From the NCBI GenBank assembly GCA_002413045.1, contig DHWF01000001.1, positions 32,441-90,059 on the forward strand: a stretch of DNA of 57,619 bases, read 5' to 3'. Each line of letters starts with the position of its first letter. The stretch's first letter is position 1. Positions 50,475 through 57,619 of this stretch are shown here, piece after piece. Position numbers and translations under genes: made by a program. Source of the DNA: Chloroflexi bacterium UBA5189 (GTDB lineage Bacteria; Chloroflexota; Limnocylindria; Limnocylindrales; CSP1-4). The notes under the pieces are model-generated. The model was not told the origin of the DNA, did no database searches, and was given only the letters and a program-made list of their open reading frames with translations.

Positions 50475-51059
50475 TCACGCGGGCACGCCCTCGAGATGGG
50501 CGTAGGCGAGCGCGCTCCAGCTCTCCATCCGATCGACGACCGCGGCGACCTCCGAGCGATCCGCGAACGCCCCCGCGAGCTTGTCGGTCTCGCGGATGGC
50601 AACGGCGCGACCGGCCGCATCGGCGACGTAGACCGCACCCACGTGCACGCTGCCGACGTCGGTCGTGTCGTCGTTGAGCAGGCCGATCAGCCTGAACTCG
50701 GGCACGAAGTCAGCCGCGACCTCCTCGCGCCACTCCCGCCGGAGCCCCCCGGCGAGGTCGACGTCGCCCGGGTTCAGGTGGCCGCCGACGCCGATCGACC
50801 AGCGGTCGTGCAGCCGAGCGTCCGTGCCCGCCCGCGTTCGATGCATCAGGAAGTAGCGCGGGCCGTCGCGGAGCACGAGGTACGGGATCACCTGCTTCCA
50901 CGCCCGGTCGAGCTCCATCTCGGCGCGCGGCCGGAACTCGCCGCGCTGCTGTACGAGCTCCTCGAACGTGATCAGCCCATCGCTCGTGATCCCGAGCCAG
51001 CCTGGGTCGCCCATGATCGATGCGCGCGGGATCACGAGGACCTGCTCGTCGGGGGTCAT
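50475..51059 (-). CDS. Nudix-fold protein
   Basis: This 194-residue protein contains GVGGHLNPGD followed by GGLRREWREEVAAD, a degenerate Nudix box that keeps REWREEV but has Asp/Gly changes earlier. Length and the RYFLMHRT strand fit Nudix hydrolase-like phosphoesterases. The substrate is unknown. Its start overlaps the stop of the tyrA gene by 4 bp. Confidence 0.75.
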   Translation of the reverse strand: MTPDEQVLVIPRASIMGDPGWLGITSDGLITFEELVQQRGEFRPRAEMELDRAWKQVIPYLVLRDGPRYFLMHRTRAGTDARLHDRWSIGVGGHLNPGDVDLAGGLRREWREEVAADFVPEFRLIGLLNDDTTDVGSVHVGAVYVADAAGRAVAIRETDKLAGAFADRSEVAAVVDRMESWSALAYAHLEGVPA

Positions 51060-52000
51060 GCGCGCGGCTCCGATTCGAGGATCGCCCGGGCGGATTCGAG
51101 CTTCTCGCGAACGCGCTCGACGTCGGCGGGTCCCGGCACGGCGGGCGCAGATTCATCCATCAGGCGGTCCAGCTCCACGAGCCAGCTATCAAGCGCGTCG
51201 CGATAGGCTCGCACCGCGCTGGCGATCGGGCGGGCATTCGTCGCGATGATCCCGCCGCCCATCTCGGCGTCACCGCGCGCAAGCCGGGTCATGTCGCGCC
51301 AACCGCCGGCGGCGAGGTCGCGCGCGGTCGGCCACCGCTCCGTGTCGGCGGCGACGCTCTCGACCAGCGCGGCCGCGGCGATGAGTGGCAGGTGGCTGAT
51401 CGCGGCGACCGCGAGATCGTGGTCGATCGCGGACATCGTGATCGGGCCGGCACCCGTCGCCCGGGCCAGCGCCTCGACGCAGTCGAGGTCCGCCTTCGCC
51501 GTCCCGTCGGGCGCCACGATCACCCACGGCCGGTCGACGAACAGGTCCGCTGTCGCGGATTCGAAGCCGGTCGACTCGCGCCCGGCCATCGGATGCCCGC
51601 CGACGAATGGCAGCCCCAGATCCTCAGCGCGCCCGACGATGAGGCCCTTGGTGCTCGCGACATCGGTGATCGTGGCGCCGCGGGCGAGTGCGGCGCGAAG
51701 CGGTCCCGCCAGCTGGTCGAGCGCGGCCATGACCGCCATCGGCGGCCCTGCCAGGATCACGAGGCCGGCGCCGTCGAGGGCTTCCGCGGCCGCACGGGGG
51801 GCCGCGTCCAGCACCTGCCGATCGAGCCCCGCCCGCGGGTCAGATCCGGCGGGAGTCCACGCGGCGAGCCGGCCGGTGTACCCGGCCGCTCGCAGCGCCA
51901 GCGCGATCGAGCCGCCGATCAGCCCGAAGCCGAGGAACGCGATCCGGTCCGGCAGCCGCGCCCCCGCGGCCCCGCGCCCCTCAGAACTGCCGGTTGTCAT
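51056..52000 (-). CDS. tyrA: Prephenate dehydrogenase
   Basis: This 314-residue protein oxidises and decarboxylates prephenate to 4-hydroxyphenylpyruvate in tyrosine synthesis. It has the NAD(P)-binding FLGFGLIGGSIALALRAAG, the TDVASTKGL strand, and the substrate motif FVGGHPMAGRESTGFESA. The C-terminal part is the helical dimerisation domain. No chorismate mutase domain is fused. The start overlaps the end of the zinc-ribbon gene by 20 bp. Confidence 0.93.
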   Translation of the reverse strand: MTTGSSEGRGAAGARLPDRIAFLGFGLIGGSIALALRAAGYTGRLAAWTPAGSDPRAGLDRQVLDAAPRAAAEALDGAGLVILAGPPMAVMAALDQLAGPLRAALARGATITDVASTKGLIVGRAEDLGLPFVGGHPMAGRESTGFESATADLFVDRPWVIVAPDGTAKADLDCVEALARATGAGPITMSAIDHDLAVAAISHLPLIAAAALVESVAADTERWPTARDLAAGGWRDMTRLARGDAEMGGGIIATNARPIASAVRAYRDALDSWLVELDRLMDESAPAVPGPADVERVREKLESARAILESEPRA

Positions 52001-52235
52001 CGCGGCGCCGGGTGTGCCTGCGGCGCTCGCTGGTGCGCCGCTCGAAGTTGCCCGGCGGCCCGGGAACGTCCGGCGGGTTGCGCCGCCGCTCGGTCTTGCG
52101 CCGGTTGTCCTCCCGTCGCTCGACGTCCAGCGAGTTGCCGCAGCGCGGGCAGCGGCTCTCCTCCGAGAACAGGCTCTCGAGGGAGGCCGTCGTGTAGACG
52201 ACGCGTCCGCAGATGCGGCAGGCGAGCGTCGGCAT
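51981..52235 (-). CDS. Zinc-ribbon protein with basic tail
   Basis: This 84-residue protein has one zinc ribbon (CRICGRVVY ... CPRCGNSLD) followed by a highly charged tail (ERREDNRRKTERRR, RTSERRRHTRRRDDNRQF). It overlaps the start of tyrA. The tail suggests nucleic acid or ribosome contact, but no function is known. Confidence 0.8.
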   Translation of the reverse strand: MPTLACRICGRVVYTTASLESLFSEESRCPRCGNSLDVERREDNRRKTERRRNPPDVPGPPGNFERRTSERRRHTRRRDDNRQF

Positions 52236-52255
52236 GGGGTCGAATCCGCCTCCGG

Positions 52256-52843
52256 CTAGGGGCTCGGAATCGTAGCGCCGAGGATGGCCTCATGGAGCGG
52301 CTCGTAGCGCGCCGGCCCACCGCCGAGGATGCTCCGGAACAGCACGACTCGGTCGACCGTGAATCGGATGTCCAGGCCGCTTGCTGCGTCGGCGAGGGCG
52401 TGGGCGGCCGGCGCGCCGAGGCGCAGGCCGTCCGTGCGCGCGATCGTCAGGTGCGGCGCGAACGGCCGCGTGTCGAGCACGAGCCCGCACTCCCCCGCTG
52501 CGGCCGTCAGCCCATCGGCGAGCCGCGCGAGCCGGTCCGCGCCGGACCCGATCCCGATCCACAGGCTGCGCGGCTGGGCCAGGCTCGGAAACGCTCCGCC
52601 GCCGTCGAGGACGACCTCGAAGGGAGCGTCGGCGCTGGCCAGCGCGTCGGCACCCGCCTCGAGCGGTGCGCGCCGATCATCCGGTGTCGGTCCGAGGAAG
52701 CGGAGGGTCAGGTGGAGCCCATCGACGCGTACCCAGCGGATCCGCGCAGTCCCGTCGCCGACGCTCTCCTGGACCTGGCGCATGAGCTCCCCGACCCGTT
52801 CCCGCGCCTCCGTCGGGACCGGGACCGCAAAGAACAACCGCAT
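52256..52843 (-). CDS. thpR: RNA 2',3'-cyclic phosphodiesterase (2H family)
   Basis: This 195-residue protein has the two HxTx motifs of 2H phosphoesterases, GLHLTLRFLG near 48 and APHLTIARTD near 131. It is of standard length for ThpR (formerly 2'-5' RNA ligase), which opens 2',3'-cyclic phosphates on RNA. The ATG at 52843 (MRLFFAVPVP) is the family-typical start. Confidence 0.9.
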   Translation of the reverse strand: MRLFFAVPVPTEARERVGELMRQVQESVGDGTARIRWVRVDGLHLTLRFLGPTPDDRRAPLEAGADALASADAPFEVVLDGGGAFPSLAQPRSLWIGIGSGADRLARLADGLTAAAGECGLVLDTRPFAPHLTIARTDGLRLGAPAAHALADAASGLDIRFTVDRVVLFRSILGGGPARYEPLHEAILGATIPSP

Positions 52844-52911
52844 CGTGCCCGGCTCGTCAACCGGCGCCGCCCAGCGGCCACCGCCGCCGTGCCCTCGAGC
52901 CCGTCCGTCCC

Positions 52912-53424
52912 TCATCGGCTCGCGGACTGCTCGGCCTCCCAGGCCACCCGGTCGTGGCGCAGGATCTCCAGCGCCCGCGCCCCGTCGCGCCAGCCGATCA
53001 CGTCGACCGTCTTGTCCTCGAGCAGCTTGTACGTGTTGAAGAAGTGCTCGATCTCGACGAGCCGGTGCGGCCGCATCTGCTCGAGCCGCTCGATGTGGGC
53101 CTGGTTCGGGTCGCCGTCGGCGACGCACAGCACCTTGTAGTCGGCGCCCTTCTCGTCGCGCATCTCGAGGACGCCGACCGGGCGGGCCCAGACATGGCAG
53201 CCGGTGAACGTCGGCTCGTCGATGATCAGCAGCGCGTCGGTATGGTCCCCGTCATCGGCCCGCGTGCCGTCGATGAACCCGTAGTCGAAGTTGTAGAACA
53301 CGGCCGACGACAGGACGCGGTCGAGGCGGAAGACGCCCGCGTGCTCGTCGAACTCGTACTTGTTCCGGCTGCCCCGCGGAATCTCGACGACGATCTCGAC
53401 CCGGTCCGGGAACGGGCGCTCCAT
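52912..53424 (-). CDS. ppa: Inorganic pyrophosphatase (family I)
   Basis: This 170-residue protein hydrolyses pyrophosphate. It shows VEIPRGSRNKYEFDEHAGVF, the FNFDYGFIDGTRADDGDHTD metal-binding motif, and HFFNTYKLLEDKTVDVIGW. The usual DGDPLD is DGDHTD here, as in some divergent members. It is soluble and forms a hexamer in bacteria. The start lies 2 bp from the epimerase stop. Confidence 0.93.
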   Translation of the reverse strand: MERPFPDRVEIVVEIPRGSRNKYEFDEHAGVFRLDRVLSSAVFYNFDYGFIDGTRADDGDHTDALLIIDEPTFTGCHVWARPVGVLEMRDEKGADYKVLCVADGDPNQAHIERLEQMRPHRLVEIEHFFNTYKLLEDKTVDVIGWRDGARALEILRHDRVAWEAEQSASR

Positions 53425-53426
53425 CG

Positions 53427-54440
53427 TCAGACGGGCTTCGGGGCGAGCCTGCCGGCGAGCCGGCGATCGATCGAGTCGTGCTCCGCCCACCAGCGGATCG
53501 CGTCGGCGAGCGTCTCGCGGATCGGGCGGAAGGAGAGGCCAAGGTCGCTGGTCGCGCGCGCGGTGTCGACAGCGGGGGCATTCCCGAGCAGCCATTCGAC
53601 CGAGCCGCGGTCCGGCAGCGGGCTGAGCCGCCCACCGAACACGTCGTTCATCGACGCGAAGAGGCGGACCGCGGAGTCGCCCATGAAGAACCGGCGCGGG
53701 TGGAGGCCGGTCAGCTCGTCGATCGTGGCGGCGAGGTCGCGATGGCGAACAACGCCTGAGGTGAGCGCGAACCGGCTGCCGGCGGGCTGCCCGAGCGCCA
53801 GGACGATGCCGCGCGCGACATCGCGCACGTCGACCCACGGCGAGCGGCTGTCGACCGCCGGACCGCCCGCAAGCAGTACGGTCACGAGCCCGCTGCTCGT
53901 GCCCATCGCGGTGTCCTCCGGGCCGATGACGGTGCCGGGATGGATCGTGACGCGCGGCAGCCCTTTCGCCTCGAGCTCGCGCCCGACCAGCTCGGCCTCG
54001 ACCTTGCTCCGCAGATATGGGTCCTTCCAGGCTGGGTCACCCGGGCCCGTCAGCGGCGTGTCCTCGCTCACCGTCGAATGCCCGAGCGCGAACACGACGA
54101 GCGAGCTGATGTCGACGACCTTGTCGACCTTCGCCCGTGCCGCGGCCTCGAGGATGGTCCGTGCCAGCGGCGCGTTGTTCGCCATCGTGGCGGCGGCCTT
54201 CCGATCGTACCGGTAGGTGGCCGCGGCCTGGACGAGCGCGTCCGTCCCGACGAGCGCCGCATCGATCACGGCGGGATCCTGCGCGTCGCCAGTCACGACC
54301 TCGACGCCCAGCTTGTCGAACAGCGACCCGCTCGGCCACGCGTCGCGCGACACGATCCGCGCCGAATGCCCCGCCTCGACGAGCGCCTTGACCGTCGCCC
54401 GACCCACGAACCCCGCGCCGCCGGTGACCAGCACCTTCAT
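53427..54440 (-). CDS. NAD(P)-dependent epimerase/dehydratase (extended SDR)
   Basis: This 337-residue protein has the Rossmann motif VTGGAGFVGRATVKALV, GTDALVQAAATYRYD, and the active-site YLRSK, with Ser in VVDISSLVVF. Its layout matches nucleoside-sugar epimerases and dihydroflavonol reductase-like proteins. The substrate is unknown. Confidence 0.88.
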   Translation of the reverse strand: MKVLVTGGAGFVGRATVKALVEAGHSARIVSRDAWPSGSLFDKLGVEVVTGDAQDPAVIDAALVGTDALVQAAATYRYDRKAAATMANNAPLARTILEAAARAKVDKVVDISSLVVFALGHSTVSEDTPLTGPGDPAWKDPYLRSKVEAELVGRELEAKGLPRVTIHPGTVIGPEDTAMGTSSGLVTVLLAGGPAVDSRSPWVDVRDVARGIVLALGQPAGSRFALTSGVVRHRDLAATIDELTGLHPRRFFMGDSAVRLFASMNDVFGGRLSPLPDRGSVEWLLGNAPAVDTARATSDLGLSFRPIRETLADAIRWWAEHDSIDRRLAGRLAPKPV

Positions 54441-54481
54441 GGTCGAGCATCCTCCATCAGGGCCCGGGTCACGGCCGCGTC

Positions 54482-55579
54482 TCAGTCGTTATAGAGCCGC
54501 TCTTCGATGAGCTTCTCCTGCACCGGGCGGCCCGTGGGATCGAAGCACGAAAAATCGAAGTGCTTGTGGAATTCCACGTCGACGTTGTCGGCGCCGCTCC
54601 GGTTCTTCTCGATCGAGCACACGATCCAGTCGCGGAAGCGTTGCGCCTGGTACGGGTTGAACTCGATGTTGACCTTCGCGACGATCTGGTACTTCTCGTT
54701 GAGGATCAGGATGATGTCGGCCTCGTAGTTGATCGCCGACGAGCCGCGCAGGTGGTGATTGCGCAGGCGGGCCGCCTTGAGGCCCTCCTTGTCCGCCGCC
54801 ACGATCGCGATCGTCGGGATCCGCTCCGTCAGCGCGATGTCCTTCAGGCCATTGACGACATAGGTGACCTTCTCGGACTCGCTCGGCGGCTCCGGGATCT
54901 GGGGCACCTTCTGCATGTAGTCGATGATCAACAGGATCCGCTGCTCGCCGGACTTCTCGCGGTGGAGCCGGATCAGGTCGCGGACGTTCTCGACCGTGCT
55001 CGCGGTGGCGGAGCCACGCAGCAGGTACAGGTTGCCGCCGTACCTCGCGATCCGGTCCAGCGCTGGCTTCAGGCGCGGGTTCTTCGAGAGGTCGATCTCC
55101 TCGTCGCCAGCGCGCGCCCAGCTCCGAATGACCTCCGAGCGGACGTCGGTGATCTTCACCGCGCCGGTCGACGGCTTCGTGTTCGGGAGGTGCGGTAGCA
55201 CCGACTCCAGGGAGATGAGCCGGTTCAGCATGTCGGCGTCGTCGTGCTCGAAGTTCACGTACAGCACATACGCCTGCCCGGAGGCCGCCACGTTGCGGGC
55301 CATCTGGAGGGCGAGGGTCGTCTTGCCGGTGCCCTGCGCGCCGCCGATCAGCAGCAGCTCACCGGGGCGGATGCCACCGCCGAGCATCCGGTCCAGTGGA
55401 GCCATGCCCAGCGGGATCGGCTCGTAGTCTGCGAGCTCGCCCGTCGCGACCTTCGCCCGGACGTCCGCGAGGACCTCGAGCGCGGTCCGCGGCGCCATCG
55501 TGCCCGCACCCGTGTCCAGCGACCAGGCCGCATCGGCCTTCGCCGGCGCGGCCGCGCCGCTCTTCGTGCCCCCTGTCAC
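54482..55579 (-). CDS. DnaB-like RecA-fold ATPase
   Basis: This 365-residue protein corresponds to the C-terminal ATPase of replicative helicase DnaB. It has a Walker A GGAQGTGKTTLALQMA near 95, a Walker B ILLIIDYMQKVPQ near 245, and an HLRGSSAINYEADIILIL segment typical of SF4 helicases. The DnaB N-terminal primase-binding domain is absent. A KaiC-type switch ATPase is the alternative. The GTG start overlaps the M20 peptidase stop by 4 bp. Confidence 0.8.
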   Translation of the reverse strand: MTGGTKSGAAAPAKADAAWSLDTGAGTMAPRTALEVLADVRAKVATGELADYEPIPLGMAPLDRMLGGGIRPGELLLIGGAQGTGKTTLALQMARNVAASGQAYVLYVNFEHDDADMLNRLISLESVLPHLPNTKPSTGAVKITDVRSEVIRSWARAGDEEIDLSKNPRLKPALDRIARYGGNLYLLRGSATASTVENVRDLIRLHREKSGEQRILLIIDYMQKVPQIPEPPSESEKVTYVVNGLKDIALTERIPTIAIVAADKEGLKAARLRNHHLRGSSAINYEADIILILNEKYQIVAKVNIEFNPYQAQRFRDWIVCSIEKNRSGADNVDVEFHKHFDFSCFDPTGRPVQEKLIEERLYND

Positions 55580-57006
55580 GCGGTCGTGCCTCCCATCCGA
55601 GCTTCGAGCGACGACATCGTGCCGAGATCGTCCCACAGCCGGCAGATCGTGCGCAGTCCTGTTTCGTAGTTCAAGAGGACCATCGTTTCGTTCGGTGCGT
55701 GGGCGTTGTCGTCGGGGTTGGTGAAGCCGAGCATGACGACCGGCAGGCCGAGCATCGACTCGAACAGCGGCGCGACTGGGATGCTCCCACCCGAGCGGAT
55801 GAACACTGGGTCCACCCCGAACGTCGCCTTCAGCGCGCGCGCGGCCGCCTTCGAGACCGGGTTTGCCGGGTCCGTCCGGAGGGCCTTCGCCGTGCCGAGG
55901 TTCTGGACCTCGACGGTGACGCCCTTCGGGGCGACCGACCGCACGTAGTCCCGGAACGCCACGTACAGCTTGTCGCCGTCCTGGTCGGGCACGAGCCGGC
56001 AGCTGACCTTGGCATGCGCGTGGGCCGGGATGATCGTCTTGGAGCCCTCGCCGGTGAAGCCGCCCCAGATGCCGTTGACGTCGAGCGTCGGGCGGATGGC
56101 GCCGCACTCGAGCAGGGAGTAGCCCGGCTCGCCGGCAACGAGTGCCGGGACGCCCACGATCTCCTGGTAGGCAGCCTCGTCGAAGGGCAGGCAGCTGATC
56201 TCGTAGCGCTCCTCGGCCGTCGGTGCGACGACGTCGTCGTAGAAGCCGGGCACGCGCACCGTGCCGTCCGCGGCCTTGAGCTCGGTGATGATCCGGGCCA
56301 GCGCGTTGGCGGGATTCTGGACGGTTCCGCCGAAGCTGCCGGAGTGCAGGTCGACCGGGGCGCCGACGACGTCGATCTGCGTGTACAGCATCCCGCGCAG
56401 CGACGTCGTGATTGCGGGGATGTTGCCCTCGAAGAATCCGGTGTCACTGATGATCACCGCGTCGGCAGCGAGCCGGTGCCGGTTGGACTTCAGCCAGCCG
56501 GGCAGGTTGGCCGAGGTCGATTCCTCCTCGCCCTCGAACACGAACCGCAGGTTCAGCGGCAGCTTCCCGCGCGTCGCGAGGAGGGCCTCGGCTGCCTTCA
56601 GGTGCATGTGCAGCTGGCCCTTGTCGTCGGCCGCCCCGCGTCCGACCATCCGACCGTCGCGCACGAACGGGTCGAACGGCGCCGTCTCCCACAGGTCGAT
56701 CGGGTCGACCGGCTGCACGTCGTAGTGGCAGTACACGAGGATCGTCGGGGCGTCCGGCGCGTGGAGCCAGTCGGCGTACACGACCGGATGGCCCGCGGTC
56801 TCGCAGACCTCCGCGTGCTCGAGGCCGATCCGGTCGAGCTCGGCGACGATCCAGCGCGCCGCCCGAACCATGTCCGGTGCATGTTCCGAGAGGGCCGAGA
56901 CGGACGGGATCCGGAGGAGCTCGAGATACGACTCGAGTCGCGCATCCGCGGTCCGGTCGAAGAACGCCTTGAGCGCAGCGTCGGCGCTGGTGTCGGTCGT
57001 GATCAT
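55576..57006 (-). CDS. M20-family dipeptidase
   Basis: This 476-residue protein has the zinc ligands of M20 peptidases: VYCHYDVQPVDP (His), GAADDKGQL (Asp) and VFEGEEESTS (catalytic and ligand Glu). The dimerisation domain begins with GAPVDLHSGSFGGTVQNPAN. It resembles carnosinase/CNDP-type dipeptidases. It is cytosolic, with no signal peptide. Confidence 0.92.
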   Translation of the reverse strand: MITTDTSADAALKAFFDRTADARLESYLELLRIPSVSALSEHAPDMVRAARWIVAELDRIGLEHAEVCETAGHPVVYADWLHAPDAPTILVYCHYDVQPVDPIDLWETAPFDPFVRDGRMVGRGAADDKGQLHMHLKAAEALLATRGKLPLNLRFVFEGEEESTSANLPGWLKSNRHRLAADAVIISDTGFFEGNIPAITTSLRGMLYTQIDVVGAPVDLHSGSFGGTVQNPANALARIITELKAADGTVRVPGFYDDVVAPTAEERYEISCLPFDEAAYQEIVGVPALVAGEPGYSLLECGAIRPTLDVNGIWGGFTGEGSKTIIPAHAHAKVSCRLVPDQDGDKLYVAFRDYVRSVAPKGVTVEVQNLGTAKALRTDPANPVSKAAARALKATFGVDPVFIRSGGSIPVAPLFESMLGLPVVMLGFTNPDDNAHAPNETMVLLNYETGLRTICRLWDDLGTMSSLEARMGGTTA

Positions 57007-57046
57007 CGCCCCGATGGTAGCGGGCGCGGCCGCACGGGGAATCGAA

Positions 57047-57069
57047 CGCGCCCGGCGGGGCCGGGCGCG
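57047..57069 (-). terminator. Hairpin downstream of ftsH
   Basis: CGCGCCCGGC, loop GGG and GCCGGGCGCG form a perfect 10-bp stem between the ftsH stop and the dipeptidase start. It is consistent with a terminator for ftsH; no strong T-tract follows. Confidence 0.6.
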
Positions 57070-57109
57070 TCTGCGGTTGTCAAGAGAGCCGGCCGGCAGC
57101 CGGCGGCGG

Positions 57110-57619
57110 TCATGCGGGGTTCGGCGCCACCGAGGACTTCGGCTTGCTGCTGGGCTTGAGGACCGGCGTCGGCACGATGACCGGCTCGCCGCCCTCCGGC
57201 CGCTGCTTGCGCGGCGGCAGGCCGTGGATGTTCTCCTTCGGCGGGAGGTCCGCGAACAGCGATTCGAACCCGACCGCGTCGACGGTCTCCTCGGCGATGA
57301 GCTTGGCGGCCAGCGCGTCGAGCCGGTCGCGATGGGTCTCGAGGACCTGGCTCGCCCGCTCGAACGCCCGGTCGACGATCGCCCGGACCTCCTCGTCGAT
57401 CGTCTTGGCGATCTCGTCGGAGTAGTTGCGCTGCTCGCCGATCTCGCGGCCGAGGAACACCAGCTCGTCGCGCTTCCCGAAGGACAGCGGGCCGAGCCGA
57501 TCGCTCATACCGAACTCGGTGACCATGCGCCGGGCGAGGTCGGTCGCCTTCTCGATGTCGTTGCTGGAGCCGGTCGTCGTGTCACCGAAGACCATCCGCT
57601 CGGAGACGTTGCCGCCGAG
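57110..57619 (-). CDS. ftsH: FtsH AAA+ protease, C-terminal part (runs off window)
   Basis: Only the last 169 residues are in the window. They read NVSERMVFGD, TGSSNDIEKATDLARRMV, EFGMSDRLGPL and YSDEIAKTIDEEVRAIV, the M41 peptidase C-terminal region of FtsH. The protein degrades membrane and cytosolic substrates. The zinc site and ATPase lie beyond position 57619. The tail after the family core is Pro/Lys-rich. Confidence 0.93.
   Translation of the reverse strand, partial: LGGNVSERMVFGDTTTGSSNDIEKATDLARRMVTEFGMSDRLGPLSFGKRDELVFLGREIGEQRNYSDEIAKTIDEEVRAIVDRAFERASQVLETHRDRLDALAAKLIAEETVDAVGFESLFADLPPKENIHGLPPRKQRPEGGEPVIVPTPVLKPSSKPKSSVAPNPA

Noticed and set aside
55396..57159. Plus-strand open frame of 587 codons
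   Set aside because: It is antisense to the DnaB-like and M20 genes, whose motifs are unambiguous.
1..57619. CRISPR array
   Set aside because: No regularly spaced direct repeats with unique spacers were seen; repeat A spacing is irregular and gene-linked.

Overview
The window is a high-GC bacterial chromosome segment. Its right third (about 45.7-57.6 kb) is a compact run of minus-strand housekeeping genes: ComM, a REC-ParA/CpaE ATPase, a stomatin-like protein, NfeD, a Nudix protein, prephenate dehydrogenase, a zinc ribbon, a 2'-5' RNA ligase-like protein, inorganic pyrophosphatase, an epimerase, a DnaB-like ATPase, an M20 dipeptidase and the FtsH C-terminus. Gene style (GTG/TTG starts, polyphosphate glucokinase next to a short 6-phosphogluconate dehydrogenase, GGDEF with ASDxDQ repeats) suggests Chloroflexota of the Limnocylindria/Ellin6529 type. 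This is an inference without phylogeny.

Region 0-17.7 kb is mixed accessory and chromosomal DNA. It holds a toxin-like protein, a decayed kinase, and an array of small genes at 2.9-7.2 kb whose 3' ends carry copies of a short dispersed repeat (repeat A), an arrangement that resembles gene cassettes. It continues with a GGDEF protein, two paralogous response regulators (one broken by an IS110-type remnant), CorA, small membrane proteins, and a ppgK-gnd pair. It ends at a serine recombinase whose stop codon lies in a 3' fragment of a tRNA-Thr(CGT) gene, which looks like an attachment-site junction.

Region 17.7-40.9 kb looks like a DNA-processing or defence island. A plus-strand operon (18.17-28.95 kb) encodes two small orphans, a CoiA-like protein, a 1994-residue fusion of DEDDh exonuclease, DinG-like helicase and RecQ-like helicase, a 747-residue orphan and a nucleotidyltransferase. 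A convergent minus-strand pair encodes a propeller/TPR/zinc-ribbon/HIRAN protein and a DEDDh-BRCT exonuclease. Then come a DDE transposase split by an in-frame amber codon and carrying zinc-ribbon modules, a 1253-residue orphan, a SHOCT protein and a 635-residue orphan. A GC-rich repeat (repeat B) occurs at 17.92, 38.33 and 40.84 kb, at the edges of these modules.

Region 40.9-45.6 kb is a prophage remnant (ParB-methyltransferase, small and large terminase, one orphan) without structural genes. It abuts a comM gene cut off inside its conserved NPCxC motif, so comM is the likely chromosomal insertion point. I infer successive insertions at comM and at a tRNA-Thr site, with the helicase operon as the best candidate for an undescribed system.
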